NCBI GenBank assembly: GCA_031761405.1 | Contig: JASEVX010000010.1 | Coordinates: forward strand, 12,229,918-12,293,917 | Length of the DNA stretch: 64,000 nucleotides | Direction: 5' to 3' | Source of the DNA: Serripes groenlandicus | Lineage: Eukaryota; Mollusca; Bivalvia; Cardiida; Cardiidae | In this document: piece after piece, positions 1 to 11,600 of the stretch | How the letters are laid out: every line of letters begins with the position of its first letter | Numbering within the stretch: the stretch's first letter is position 1 | Made by a program: the position numbers and the translations under genes | The notes under the pieces: model-generated | The model's input: only the letters and a program-made list of their open reading frames with translations | Told to the model about the DNA's origin: nothing | Databases searched by the model: none

Positions 1-14
1 TCTGGCTACCTTGG

Positions 15-34
15 GTGTGTGTGTGTGTGTGTGT
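15..34. repeat. (TG)n microsatellite
   Basis: About ten TG dinucleotides at the left edge. Confidence 0.9.
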
Positions 35-185
35 CTGTATTAGTTAATCTATGAAGTCCAAAAGGAGGGCATGATGTAACTAAATCCGGGATGTCACAGT
101 CATTGACCTACTTATTACTTGACTAGTAAGCTCACCTAATCACCCTTATTTACCCTTCCGTTGCCAAAAGACAATTTAAGGCTTT

Positions 186-249
186 TGTAAACAATGCATA
201 TTCAGGTGAGACAGCTCATAACGAACTGTCTCTCCTGAAATATGTATTT
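186..249. repeat. Palindromic MITE core (Q family)
   Basis: CATATTCAGG...GAGACAG and CTGTCTC...CCTGAAATATG form a hairpin around a CATAACGAA loop, preceded by TTTGTAAACAATG. The layout matches the centre of the foldback element at 16124-16371. Confidence 0.55.
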
Positions 250-261
250 TATTCCATTTAG

Positions 262-400
262 ACATTACATTTTACCGAATGTCCTGTTGGTCGAACAATG
301 GAGTAGTCCAATTTTCAACATGGAAGAGTCGACATTGTGGAATTCGGCAGTGGGCGAGTTCAAACGAGCGCCGAGTTTCAATACAATATCAATGGTTTGA
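262..400 (+). CDS. Possible last exon of an unidentified plus-strand gene
   Basis: After a pyrimidine-rich ATTCCATTTAG acceptor, 46 codons (phase 1 entry) run HYILPNVLLVEQWSS... FNMEESTLWNSAVGEFKRAP SFNTISMV and end in TGA at 398-400. The composition is coding-like and richer in GC than its surroundings. The last residues S-M-V fit a class I PDZ ligand (S/T-x-hydrophobic-COOH), as in many receptor and transporter tails. I do not recognise the family, and the rest of the gene would lie outside the window. Directly upstream is a palindromic MITE core (186-245), so chance cannot be excluded. Confidence 0.3.
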
Positions 401-542
401 TAGACGTGTTCCCTTTGTGAAGCCTGTGCAACCAGTATAGAGCCAGGTCATGACTAGACTGGTTACCTCCCCTAATATCATATCACAATATAGGTCATAT
501 ATTAGATACTATGTACAACGAGGAACCAGTTTGCTCACAACA

Positions 543-707
543 TACAGTCAAACCTGTGTTAAATACCACCTGACTATAGCAACAACACTTTTAATTCCCC
601 AATCACTCATATTATACATACATGAATATGCAATTAAAGACATCCTGTGATCAAAGACCACATTGTTCTCTTCCCATGGGTGGTATTTAAACACAGGTTG
701 GACTGTA
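543..707. mobile_element. TA-flanked MITE (P family), complete
   Basis: Termini TACAGTCAAACCTGTGTTAA and its near-complement ending ACAGGTTGGACTGTA, about 165 bp, with further inner pairing of TACCACC and GGTGGTA. Three related copies occur in the window, two of them split by later insertions. Confidence 0.75.
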
Positions 708-886
708 GTTAATTCTGCACAGCGATGTTAAACAAATTCAAAGAACGTTTTTCATCCAGAATCACTCGAGGACATTCTCTGTAAAATAATATCAATTCTG
801 GCCAAGTGTTAAGACTTGTCTTTAAACCAGCTTTTTAATGCCGTGACAACGACAGTTTTCGACTAATCAAAAATAGTTAAACCCTT

Positions 887-1112
887 TCTCACATTTAAAC
901 GCTTTATGACGCCATTGCAGCAGGCGACACTTGAAAACATTGTGACAAAAGGAGATATTGCTAAATCAAGCAACTTCGCCTTTTTACCACAAAGTTTTAA
1001 ATTGTTGTGAGTTATTATAATTTTATTTTTTTGAGATTTTCCATGTTTTTGCGAATATATTTTCAAATTCGTCTGCTGCAGATTTCTTGTATGTGGGATA
1101 TGGCTAATTAAT
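887..1112. mobile_element. TTAA MITE, degenerate
   Basis: Starts TTAAACCCTTTCTCAC and ends GTGGGATATGGCTAATTAA; the inner GCAGCAGGCGAC and GTCTGCTGCAG arms remain. Confidence 0.6.
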
Positions 1113-1119
1113 TAATGGA

Positions 1120-1268
1120 AGACATTTAGAGGATGCTTTTCTGTGAAGTTTCATTACAAATGATCCACGTGTTAATAAGCAAGTCCTTCAATGAAGCCAA
1201 AAGTGAATGCACGGATGGACGCACCATAAACACATCGCCATGACATAAGCTCGGATGGAGATAAAACA
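1120..1268 (+). mobile_element. 3' fragment of a B-type ACAAG element
   Basis: It contains GAGGATGCTTTTCTGTGAAG, a short GACG-like run and CGCCATGACATAAGCTCG followed by GGAG(A)TAAAA, which is the conserved 3' end of the B elements at 28200-28278 and 61180-61256. Confidence 0.6.
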
Positions 1269-1723
1269 AATAATCTGCTGCTCAAGAATCAATTGTCCAC
1301 AGAATGAAGGAAAGGTCAAACACGAATGAAGGAAATGTCAAACACGTAAAGACAGACGCCGTAATGAGTTCTATTTTTATTACTTTTCTTGATCTTTAAA
1401 ACAATGCAGTGGTTATAAAGTGAATTTAACAAAACTTTGTACAAAGTCAAAATTAACAGGACGACAACATGTATGTAGCATAACCAAGTATATTGTCCCT
1501 TGTAACCACTGAATACACATATGTAGAAACACAAAACTCCATCTACATGTGTGAATACATATATAATATATACAAAAATTTACAAAAAAACATAGACCAA
1601 TATAAAGCTAGTTGGACTGATTGCATAACATTAACATACATTAACAACCTCATGTACATTTATTAACTCCCAACTATTCAGTTCAAGCTGGTTTCATTTC
1701 AATATCTTATTTCGATTAATGTG

Positions 1724-1949
1724 TTAACCCTTTCTAACATGTATATGCTTTCTGACACCTCTGCAGCAGTCTTTTGAAAACATTGTGGCAAAAGCAGCAA
1801 TTGCTCGTAATGAGCAATTTCTCCATTTGCCACAATGTTTTAAACTCTAGTTCATAATTAAACTCTCATTCATGAAGATTTTAATTTTTTGGCAAAATGT
1901 TTTCAAAGTCATCTGCTGCAGAATTGTTGTATGTGGGAAAGGTGGTTAA
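1724..1949. mobile_element. TTAA MITE, complete
   Basis: TTAACCCTTTC... to ...GGGAAAGGTGGTTAA, with the central hairpin AATTGCTCGTAATGAGCAATT. Confidence 0.75.
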
Positions 1950-2141
1950 GATCTCGGTACAAAAAACTTAGCTCACCAGAAGGGCTAGACTTTTAGCTTT
2001 TTGTCAGAAGAAACATCTATAGCTATTCTACATGTAGGCTAATGAAGACAGGCGGTTTAGACTCGGGCGAGACTGTGAACATGGAGTCTTCACTACACGC
2101 CGATGCAAAAAAAAAAAAAAAAATACGATGCTGCTAATATA

Positions 2142-2292
2142 TATAGTCAAACCTGTGCTTAAGACTACCTTTGTATAGCAATTCCGTCTAATAATTTCCG
2201 GCATAAACAACCCTGTAAATAAAGACCACCTGTTAACAAAGACAAGAGTGTTGTCTTCCCATGGCTGGTCTTTATACACAGGTCTCACAGTA
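2142..2292. mobile_element. TA-flanked MITE (P family), complete
   Basis: Termini TATAGTCAAACCTGTGCTTA and ACACAGGTCTCACAGTA, about 150 bp. Both flanks carry CGATGCTGCT(A/T)ATATA, and a run of 18 A lies just upstream (2106-2123). Confidence 0.7.
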
Positions 2293-2529
2293 GTCCGATG
2301 CTGCTTATATAATATATATACATAGGAAAAAGAGATTCAAGAACACAACTATTATGAAATGGACGTGTTTTTGGAGTAAAGTTGAACAGATCTATCTACT
2401 AGTAGCTTTCTAAATCCTTTTCCATGCACCAATGGCCTTTGATGACTGCAGCAGGCAACCTTTGAAAATTTATATCAAGGGGATAAATTAATCAAACGAA
2501 CAATGGAAAAGGATCCCTAACTGTAACAC

Positions 2530-3270
2530 TGCCATGCCAGGCGACAAAAAACAGCCCAAAGGCGTATACAAAAAAAGATACAAAACAGTGTAAAAAGAAA
2601 AATATACAATTGACAATAATAAATTTAAATATCTGTGAAACTTGTATAAATTTTCAGTGGCTGATTAATATTAACTAAGTGAATGACCTATACATCATTA
2701 GATGTGTTAACAAACAGTGTTTGACTAAATTGGAATTAATGCCCTATATTACATAATATAAAGATTACAAACATTTCTTATATGATAAAATCCTGACTTC
2801 CTAGACTAGTAGTAAATATACTAATTTAAAGCATAGTAAAAACAGTTTTGCTTTTGTATTTTTTGTGTTGGGATTTTTCATATATAAGTGCACAAATACC
2901 AATGTGTACCTTTTTTCATGCACTGGCAGAAATGCTCTTTTCGATTATTAGCTTTTCAGCTTTTATAGGCTAATTCTGATTCCAATATCTTAAATATTGA
3001 ATTACTGGATGGTAAATTAAACTACCTTTTCAACTTTATTTTAGTCAAAACACAGAAAAAAAAATCATTAATAAGTCAATCACTTTGTGACATATTATAA
3101 ACTTTCTTTCAATTTAAACAATATTTTAATATACAACATTTTATAATCAAGCCCTGGTAAAGCTCATCTAAAATTTGAAAAATAGTGTCATATCACACGT
3201 GTAACATACAATTGGGTTACAGACCGTGCATAATTTAGAATCATCATGCCATTTACAATTTAGAGAAAAG
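2530..3270. other. AT-rich stretch with no recognisable feature
   Basis: I see no open frame of coding character, no RNA gene and no repeat terminus here. It lies beyond the NDRG stop and is probably intergenic or 3' UTR. Confidence 0.4.
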
Positions 3271-3276
3271 GCTAAA

Positions 3277-3505
3277 ATAACCCTTTCCCACCTGTAGACG
3301 CAATCCTACAAATCTGCGGCAGACAACTTTTGAAAACATCTTTACAAAAGGAGAAATTGCTCAAAACGAGCAATTTCTCCTTTTACCACAATGTTTTCAA
3401 CTTTGTTCAGTAATTATACTTACAATTATTAAGATTTTCCATATTTTTTAGTAGAAATTTTCAAAGTTGTCTGCTGCAGATTCGTTGTACGTGGGAAAGC
3501 GTTAA
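3277..3505. mobile_element. TTAA MITE, complete
   Basis: AATAACCCTTTCCCACC to GTGGGAAAGCGTTAA; central GCTCAAAACGAGC hairpin intact. Confidence 0.75.
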
Positions 3506-3904
3506 ATCATTTCCAGTTAGGACCTCTTTGCTTTACATCAAGAATTTATCAATGTAAGACAACATTTAATACCCTTCTCCCCCATCCATATTCATTTTGA
3601 CACATCTTTAGAAGACAATGAGCAATTGTTTATTTTGTCAAATTGTTTTTAATTCACAATTTTAGCTAAAGATGATTTGAAAGTCGTCTGCTGTAGATAT
3701 GTCAAATATGAGAAAGGGTTAATTGAAAAAGAACAATTTCAAAAAATAGATTTGCTCCTCAGATAAATTCAATTTAAAATAAATATTACATTACTGAAAG
3801 CATATTGCACTAATATATGTGTATACCTATTGCATAATCATAGTATTTTAGATAATTCGCTTGATTTTCACTTTTGTGTAATTTGCATAAGGCAAACTAA
3901 CCTG

Positions 3905-4123
3905 TTAACCCTTTCCCTTATACAGATGCTTTCTGACGCATCTGCAGCAGACAACTTTTGAAAACATTGCAACAAAAGCAGAAATTGCTCAGACTGAGCA
4001 ATTTCCCCTTTTGCCACAATGCTTTCATATCTTTTCAGTAATTATACCTTCATTTATATAGATTTTCCATGTTTTATCTATATATTTTCTGCTGCAGCTT
4101 TGTTGAATGTGGGAAAAGGTTAA
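3905..4123 (+). mobile_element. TTAA MITE, complete, shares its right TTAA
   Basis: TTAACCCTTTCCCTTATAC to GGGAAAAGGTTAA; the terminal TTAA is at the same time the first TTAA of the next copy. Confidence 0.8.
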
Positions 4124-4349
4124 CCCTTTCCCTCATGTAGATGCTTTCTGACGCCTCTGCAGCAGACAGCTTTTTGAAAACATAGTGACAAAAGAAGAAA
4201 TTGCTCAAAACGAGCAATTTCTGCTTTTGCCACAATGTTTTCCACTTTTAGGCATAGGTTATCCATTCAATCAAAGAGATTTTCCATTTTTTGACAAAAT
4301 ATGTTCAAAGTGGTCTGCTGCAGAATTGTCGTATGAGGGAAAGGGTTAA
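4120..4349 (+). mobile_element. TTAA MITE, complete, 230 bp
   Basis: A good reference copy: outer TIR CCCTTTCCCTCAT, inner GCAGCAGACAGC and GTCTGCTGCAG, centre GAAATTGCTCAAAACGAGC, and the right-arm spacer GTCATAGG-like ... TTTTTTGACAAAATATG that gives the element its orientation. Confidence 0.85.
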
Positions 4350-4820
4350 AGGTATGTTAGAAGTCTATTGATAACCATTTGAACATTTTTCATTCACAAT
4401 TGCTGAAAATAATCAACAATCTTTCCTGGAATTACATTTTATTTTCTCTTCTGAGTTGAAATGTTTCTAATCTTTTAAACATTTTAATGTCTTTAAAAAT
4501 GTAATCAGAAACTTGAAATGTTAGGTCCGATTTGGAACATAATCTAATACTGCGTGCTTCTATTTACTCAAACATTTTTTAAAAAATACAGAAATTAATA
4601 TTTATAAATTTCATAATTAACAAGAACACATTTTTATAATATTTCACAATTATGACAATTTATCCTTCTTTCAACAATATTTTCAACCTTGTATTTAAAA
4701 TTTATAATTCAAACTTTGGAAAATGGTAAATTCAGTTACTTTTTCTCAATTGTTTCAAAGTAGACCTTTAACATATTCTATTAGGTTGGCAGTTAATATT
4801 ATATGCCAATAATTGTTAAC

Positions 4821-5051
4821 TTAACCCTTTCCCTCATATAGACACTTTCTGATGCTTTCTGCAGCAGACGGCTTTTTCAAAACATGGTGACAAAAGAAGA
4901 AATTGCTAAAAACAAGCAATTTCTCCTTTTGCCACAATGTTTTCCACTTTTAGTCATAGGTTATCCATTCAATTAAAGATATTTTCTATTTTTTGACAAA
5001 ATATGTTCAAAGTCGTCTGCTGCAGAATTGTCGTATGAGGGAATGGGTTAA
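4821..5051 (+). mobile_element. TTAA MITE, complete
   Basis: TTAACCCTTTCCCTCATATA to GAGGGAATGGGTTAA; its right TTAA (5048-5051) starts the next copy. Confidence 0.8.
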
Positions 5052-5269
5052 CACTTTCCCACATACAACAAATCTGTAGCAGGCTAGCATAAAAAATCCT
5101 ACATGAAAAAGTGAGAAATCTATTTCAATGAAAATGTAACTATTGAAAAGAGGTAAAAAACATTGTGGCAAAAGGAGAAATTGCTCATCATGAGCAATTT
5201 ATCCTTTTGCCACAATGTTTTTCAAAAGTTGTCTGCTGGAGATGTGCTCACATGTGGGAAAGGGATAAT
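5048..5269. mobile_element. TTAA MITE, diverged
   Basis: TTAACACTTTCCCACATAC to GTGGGAAAGGGATAAT. A perfect hairpin GGCAAAAGGAGAAATTGCTC / GAGCAATT-ATCCTTTTGCC lies in the centre. The copy begins downstream of the NDRG stop and may be transcribed as 3' UTR. Confidence 0.7.
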
Positions 5270-5516
5270 AGAAGGGTAAAAAACCCAGATAATAACACCG
5301 GAATTTACATCTGATGTTACAGTCGAATGCAACCTCGTTATACTTCAACATTTAACTTAATGTAATGTAACAACCTTCTTGAGAAACATTTCCCAAGTAC
5401 AGACACATTTTGATGCATCTGCATTAACTGTGTGACAATGTAAGAAGTAAATCACAATATTCAGAACAACACAGAAAGTGGAAACATCACGATGAAGATC
5501 ACAAAGCGTTCTGTAA

Positions 5517-5598
5517 CAATCAGCAAACTTGTTGTGCCGTCCGATCTGATTGGTTAACAATCAGCAGACTGGTTGTGCCGTCAGATCTGATTGGCTAA
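5517..5598 (-). repeat. 41-bp tandem duplication across the NDRG stop codon
   Basis: Two diverged 41-bp units, 5517-5557 and 5558-5598, share CAATCAGCA, TTGTGCCGTC and GATCTGATTGG. The upper copy carries the last 12 codons and TGA of exon 13, and the lower copy lies in the presumed 3' UTR. Because 41 is not a multiple of three, the duplicated copy is out of frame. Confidence 0.8.
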
Positions 5599-5664
5599 GA
5601 ATGTTCTTTTTGTTAACTGTGGAATCTAGTTGGTGGTTGGTCGGTTTTACCCTTAGTGTCGGTA
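5561..5664 (-). CDS. NDRG: NDRG exon 13 (last coding exon, residues 371-404, stop)
   Basis: The exon begins after TTGCAG with TA, which with the G of exon 12 makes Val371, so the joint reads GMGYVPTLRVK as in NDRG proteins (GMGY-V/M-P). It continues to ...[11 protein letters not shown] and TGA at 5563-5561. The tail is polar and Ser/Thr/Asn-rich; family C-terminal tails are variable and often phosphorylated. The phase match and the VP continuation support this exon despite the 5-kb intron. The last coding bases are duplicated immediately downstream (41-bp tandem copy in the 3' UTR). Confidence 0.82.
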
Positions 5665-8600
5665 CTGCAATGAGAACAAAACCAGAAAAATTAAATAATA
5701 GGAAATCAATATTTAATTTCATCTTTACCTCTGCATGTTCGAAACTGATAAATAGGAATTGAACCATGTATAATTTATCCTTTTTTCTGTCATGCAGGCA
5801 AAAATAATCCTAGTTGTGTTTGGAACAACTGGCATGACCTTGATGCATATTTCTAAACTGAAGCATTTTGTTAAATGTTAATAAACTCTCTTTGAACTAA
5901 TTTGGGTCTGATTTAATTTCATTTATCTAAAATGTTGTTGCTTGTTTGTGTTGTTTTTAAGCATGGCATAAATGTTTTGATAAAGTCAGCAAAATGACAT
6001 ACATCAAACACTCTATATAAACGGGGAAACATGCTAAAGACTAAATCAAGAAAACAAATTTGACAATGTAGCAGAACATTTTTACTGAGATACAACAATG
6101 AAAGCCTTAAAATGTAAATAAAAGCCTGTTCGTAAACCTCTTCATTTTGTTAACTGTATCAATGTGTGCATCTGCTGCAGATACTATTCATTTAACCCTT
6201 TCCCTCATATAGACGCTTTCTGAGGCCTCTGGAGCAGACAGCTTTTTGAAAACATGGCAAAAAAAGAAGAAATTGCTCAAAACAAGCAATTTCTCCTTTT
6301 GTCACCATGTTTTCAACTATTCAATTATTGTTCTTTCATTTAAAGAGATTTCATGTGCTTTTCCCTAGATGTTTTCAAAGTCAAAGTCGTCTGCTGCAGA
6401 ATTATTGTATGAGGGAAAGGGTTAAACCTTTCCCACTTGCAGACAAATTTTGAAGCATATGCAAATATCGGTAATAAGAAAATTAATCCAAATATTTGCT
6501 TCGACGTTTTCAACTCGATTCAATTTTACATTTTCATTCAGAGATTTTCCATATTTTGAAGATGTGTGCTGCAAATTTGTTATATGTGGGAAAGGAACAA
6601 CCATTTCCCAAACACATTTGTCATTTCAGTTAAAGTTAAAATTTATTTATTATACATGTTATTACGAAAAAAAAACATAAATGGTTTTTTTTCGCTTATG
6701 GTAACAGGTGTGAGAATTTTTTTTTTTTTTTTTCAATAACCCATGAAGCTTTCTGAAATGAAACTGGAAAAATCCATGGGGGCCGCCATTTTGGATATGT
6801 ATAAAAAGCAGACGTAAAACACAGATTGAAAATTATTGTCGGCTTTTTAATCATTTTTTTTTTAAATCGGTATTTTGGGTATGTATAAAATGAGCAAAAA
6901 AACACGGATTGAAAATTATTGTCGTCTTTTTAATATTTTTTTTTAAAATCGTTATTTAAGATCATTAAAGTGCTGTGTTATGTGGGAATTAACATTTGTA
7001 TGAAAAGATAAAATTAAATGGAAATCTGTAAGAAATATGTTTTCCCGTTCATCAAAAAAACGACAGCATTATAGCCTTCTACGCCCGAAACTAAATTTTG
7101 ACTATCGTAGCCAAAGAAGGACGTGACGTCATTTCCGTTACACTTCATCTTGGCGTAAAGTCAATGGAGCGACGTCGTTTCCCGTTAAAAAGTGGTATTA
7201 ACATGAAATACCCCAAATTCCTATACATGAGCTATTGACTCACTCATTCAAAGTATAATTATTTATCAAACATTGTGGCAAAAGGATAACTTTCTCATAA
7301 GGAGCAATTGTTCTTGTAGCGACAATCTTTTCCTAAATCGTCTGTTGCATAGGCCTCAGAAACCGTCTCTAATAGGGAAAGGGTTTAGCAGAAATGTGAC
7401 CCGTTACATAATTTGTTCCAGTCATATTGACTGGTTGAAAAAGGCAGTCGCCAGGTGGCATCAGAAAAGGGCTGATCTATTTGCTTCTTTACCATAATGC
7501 AGGTGATCGATTAAGGATCATCTTGGCCCTCATGTTTTAACCTCGTTCAATATAAATGTATTCCTTGATTTTCTTAAAGTCTTTACTTTTTTATTTTCTC
7601 TTCGTAATAATAGACGACAGCAATACAAATTCCAAATATGTTTTGATAATGCAAGAAACCTGACATTATCATTATTATTGTCTAGTCAATTACTTATAAA
7701 TCCTTTTGTATGGCCAAAGTATGCTCTTTAATTTTTGTTTATAATTATCTTGCGTTTTTTCGTAAATAGGTAGCACCTATAGATATATTATACATATATT
7801 TATCACTCTCGTCTGCTTTCTGGAGACGTAACCATTACTTTAAACGTTTGTGTGGGAAAATCCCAAAGGCAGAACCTGCTCATCACAGAATTTGAACCCG
7901 GGACCTTTGGTATGAGAGGCCAACGCTCTACCACTGTCTTCCCCACTTGACATTTTACAGCAGACAACATTTTAAAAACAATGTTAGAAAAAAAATAGTT
8001 CTACATTTCAAGATGAAACAATCAAAGGTTGCATGCTTAACCCTTTCCCTCATATAGACGCTTGCTTTCTGACGCCTCTGCAGCAGACGACTTTTTGAAA
8101 ACATAGTGACAAAAGAAGAAATTGCTCAAAACGAGCACTTTCTCCTTTTTGCCACAATGTTTTCCTCTTTTAGGCATAGGTTATCCATTCAATCAAAGAG
8201 ATTTTCCATTTTTTGACAAAATATGTTCAAAGTCGTCTGCTGGCTGCAGAATTGTCGTATGAGGGAAAGGGTTAACCCTATCCCACAGACACTTTCTGAC
8301 GCTTCTGCAGCAGACGACTTCTGAAAACATTGGGACAAAAGGAGAAATTGCTCATGATGGGCAATTTGTCAAATTGCCACAATGTTTTGAACTCTATCCA
8401 ATCAAACTTTCATTTATAGGCTTTTCAATATTTATGTCTAGGTGTCTGCTGCAGATTTGTCATATGTTGGAAAGGGTAAATGAGAAATTGAATAAAAAAT
8501 ATAACTCCTTTTTTTTGTTTTTAACCCTTTCCCACCTGCAGACGCATTTTGATGCAATGGCAGCAGACTACTTTTGAAAACATTGTGGCCAAAGGTGAAA

Positions 8601-11600
8601 TTGCTCATGATGAGCAATTTCTCCTTTGGCCACAATGTTTTCAACTTTATTAAACAATTAAGCTATCTTTTATGGAGATTTTTCAGGTTTTTGAAGTCTT
8701 CTGCTGAAGATTTGTTGTAGGTGGGAAAGGGTTAATAAACTTGACAAGCAAATGATACATTTTGTTTTTCTATAGAAAAGCACCGTCTATTTAAGCTTGA
8801 AACAAATACTTTAATGAACAAAAGGCTAATGGCAATCTTGTAAGCCCTTTCCCACATGTAGACACAACTTGACACATCTGCAGAAGATGACTTTCAAAAA
8901 CATTGTGGCAAAGGGATTATTACATTCTCATACATAGACTTTATGTTTTTGTGCCTGCATAATTTTAGTCATCTATTGCAGATGTGTTGTATGTGGGAAA
9001 GGGTTAAGTACTTACTCTAATAAAAGTTGGGACTGAGCGGGCAAGAGAAAAAGATCTTGAGCAGATACATTGAGACGACGAAAGATTTGGAAAGGCATTG
9101 AAGAACTTTGTGAAACTATAGAAAAAATGGAATGATTCGCAGCTTTAACCCTTTTCCACTTTCAGACGTATTTGAACGCTTCTGCGGCTGATCACTTTTG
9201 AAAACATGGTGACAAAGAGAGACATTGCTCATAATGAGCAATGTCTCATTTTGCCAAAATGTTTTCAACTCAATTCAATAATTAATTAAATAATAATACT
9301 TTATGGCATAAACTTTTTCGATTTTTTTTACTAGACGTTTTAAAAGTTGTCTGCTGCAGATCTGCTGCATGCGGGAAAGGGCTATAATATCTTAAGCCAG
9401 GTTCTGAGGGTAATTAACGCACAATATCTTTTATATATGATAGTACTTCAAACTGATCACCTATAATGGTATCCTAGGCTCGTCTTATTTCAAGACAACT
9501 GGAAAGTATTTGAAATCGAGTCCAATTATGCAAATCATATTCCATTATATATAATAACTTTTTACCACTTACAACGAATCTGCAGCAAACAACTTTGAAA
9601 ACCTCCAAGCCCAAATATGGAAAATCTCATTAAATGTAAGCGGTTTTTTCTTGAATCGAGTTAAAAGCATTGTGGAAAAAGGATATTGCTCATTATGAAC
9701 AATTTCTGTTTTTGCCACAATGTTTTCTTTAATTAACCCTTTCCGACATATATACACATTTTGACGCATCTGCAGCAGACAACTTTTGAAAACATCATGA
9801 CAAAAGGAGAAATTGCTCAAAACAAGCAATTTCTCCTTTTGCCACAATGTTTTCAACTTTTTTTCAGTTATTATACTTACAATTATAGAGACTTGCCATG
9901 TTTTTGAGTAGACATTTTCAAAGTCGTCTGCTGCAGATTTGCTGTATGTGGGAAAGGGTATATACCCCTTTATCTAGTACTTTCTTTGGTATACTAAGGT
10001 TAATTGATTTGTGTTCAACGCCGTTTTCAATGGTATTTCAGTTTAATCAAGACAGTGGGTCAGTGCACCTCATGTGTGTTTCCTGGCTTTATAGCACCAG
10101 TGCTCCACACAATAATCTTCCAAGGCAAATGGCTACCTTCCGACATAGACTATTGAACCTATTAGTGGAAGAAGCATGACACTATGTCAATGAATTTTGT
10201 TTCACATTGAAAAAAGAAAATAGATGGCAAATACGAGGTTCTAACTTACGACCCCTGGATCTATACATATAATAGAAATCCAAGTTCAAGCATAGGGCTC
10301 ACAATCACAAGATTTTATAAGAACACTATAGTGTTTTAGCCCTTTCCCTCAAACAACAGTCCTGTAGCAGACGACTTTGTCATCATAGAAAAAAAAATAT
10401 TGAAAATCTCTATAAATGAAAGTATACCTATTGCATAGAGTTGAAAACAATGTGGCAAAAGGTGAAATTGCTCATTATGTATGAACAATTTCTCATTTTT
10501 CACAATGTTTTCAAAAGTAGTCAGCTGTAGTAGATACATCAGAATGCGTCTGCAAGTGAGAAAGGGTTAAAGGAAGTGTATTCTGGGAAAGAGAAAATAG
10601 GTAAGTATCTGAGGCTGGTTGGTATCTATGTCAAAATAACTTCCAACATCTTTTGGTAAGCAAACAGCACAGTTTCTATAAAAGCATCCAAGAAAATATG
10701 AGATACCAATACATACCATATCCCATCCCTTGCAGAAAAAACTTGAAAGCTTCTGCAATTTTGCCAGGCTGTTCCTCTAATGGCATACCCCCACAGTCAG
10801 CAATCTGCAATATGAGAAAAGTAAAATACATTTATTCTCTACACTTTTTATTATTTTTATTCCCGCATACGACAAGTCTGTAGCTAAAAGTGGAAAACAT
10901 TGTGACAAAAGGAGAAATTGCACGTTCTGTGCAATTTCTTCTTTTGTCACTATGTTTTCAAAACGCCGTCTGCTTTAACCCATTCCCTCATACGACAATT
11001 CTGCAGCAGACGACTTTGAACGTATTTTGTCAGATGGATAACCTATGACTAAAAGTGGAAAACATTGTGACAAAAGGAGAAATTGCACGTTCTGTGCAAT
11101 TTCTTCTTTTGTCACTATGTTTTCAAAACGCCGTCTGCTTTAACCCTTTTTCTCATATGACAATTCTGCAGCAGACGACTGAACATATTTTGTCAAAAAA
11201 TAGAAAATCTCTATAATTGAATGGATGACCTCTGTCAGTATCTTTCCAAAATGCCCTCTGCTGCAGAGGTGTCAGAAAACGTCTTTATGTGGGAAAGGGT
11301 TAAAGCTGTAAAACTGAAAGATAGCTTTAACCCTTTCCCGATTACAACAATTCTTTAGCAGACGACTTTAAAAATATCTAGTCAAAATATGTTATACTTC
11401 TACAAATGAAAATATTATCATTGAATAGTTCATAGGATTAAGGAGAAATTGCTCATCATGAACAATTTCTCATTTTGCAATAATATCTTCAAAAGTTGTC
11501 TGCTACAGAGGAGTCAAAATACGTCTGCAAGAGGGAGAAAGTTAAAAGCTTAAAAAAACATCTGATGAAAAGTTGTAGCATAAGAAAAACTGAATATACT

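Noticed and set aside
10684..10716. Exon 12 as the last exon with read-through to TAG
   Set aside because: The GTATGT donor and the phase-matched exon at 5561-5664, which restores GMGYVP, fit better. Read-through remains possible as a minor isoform.
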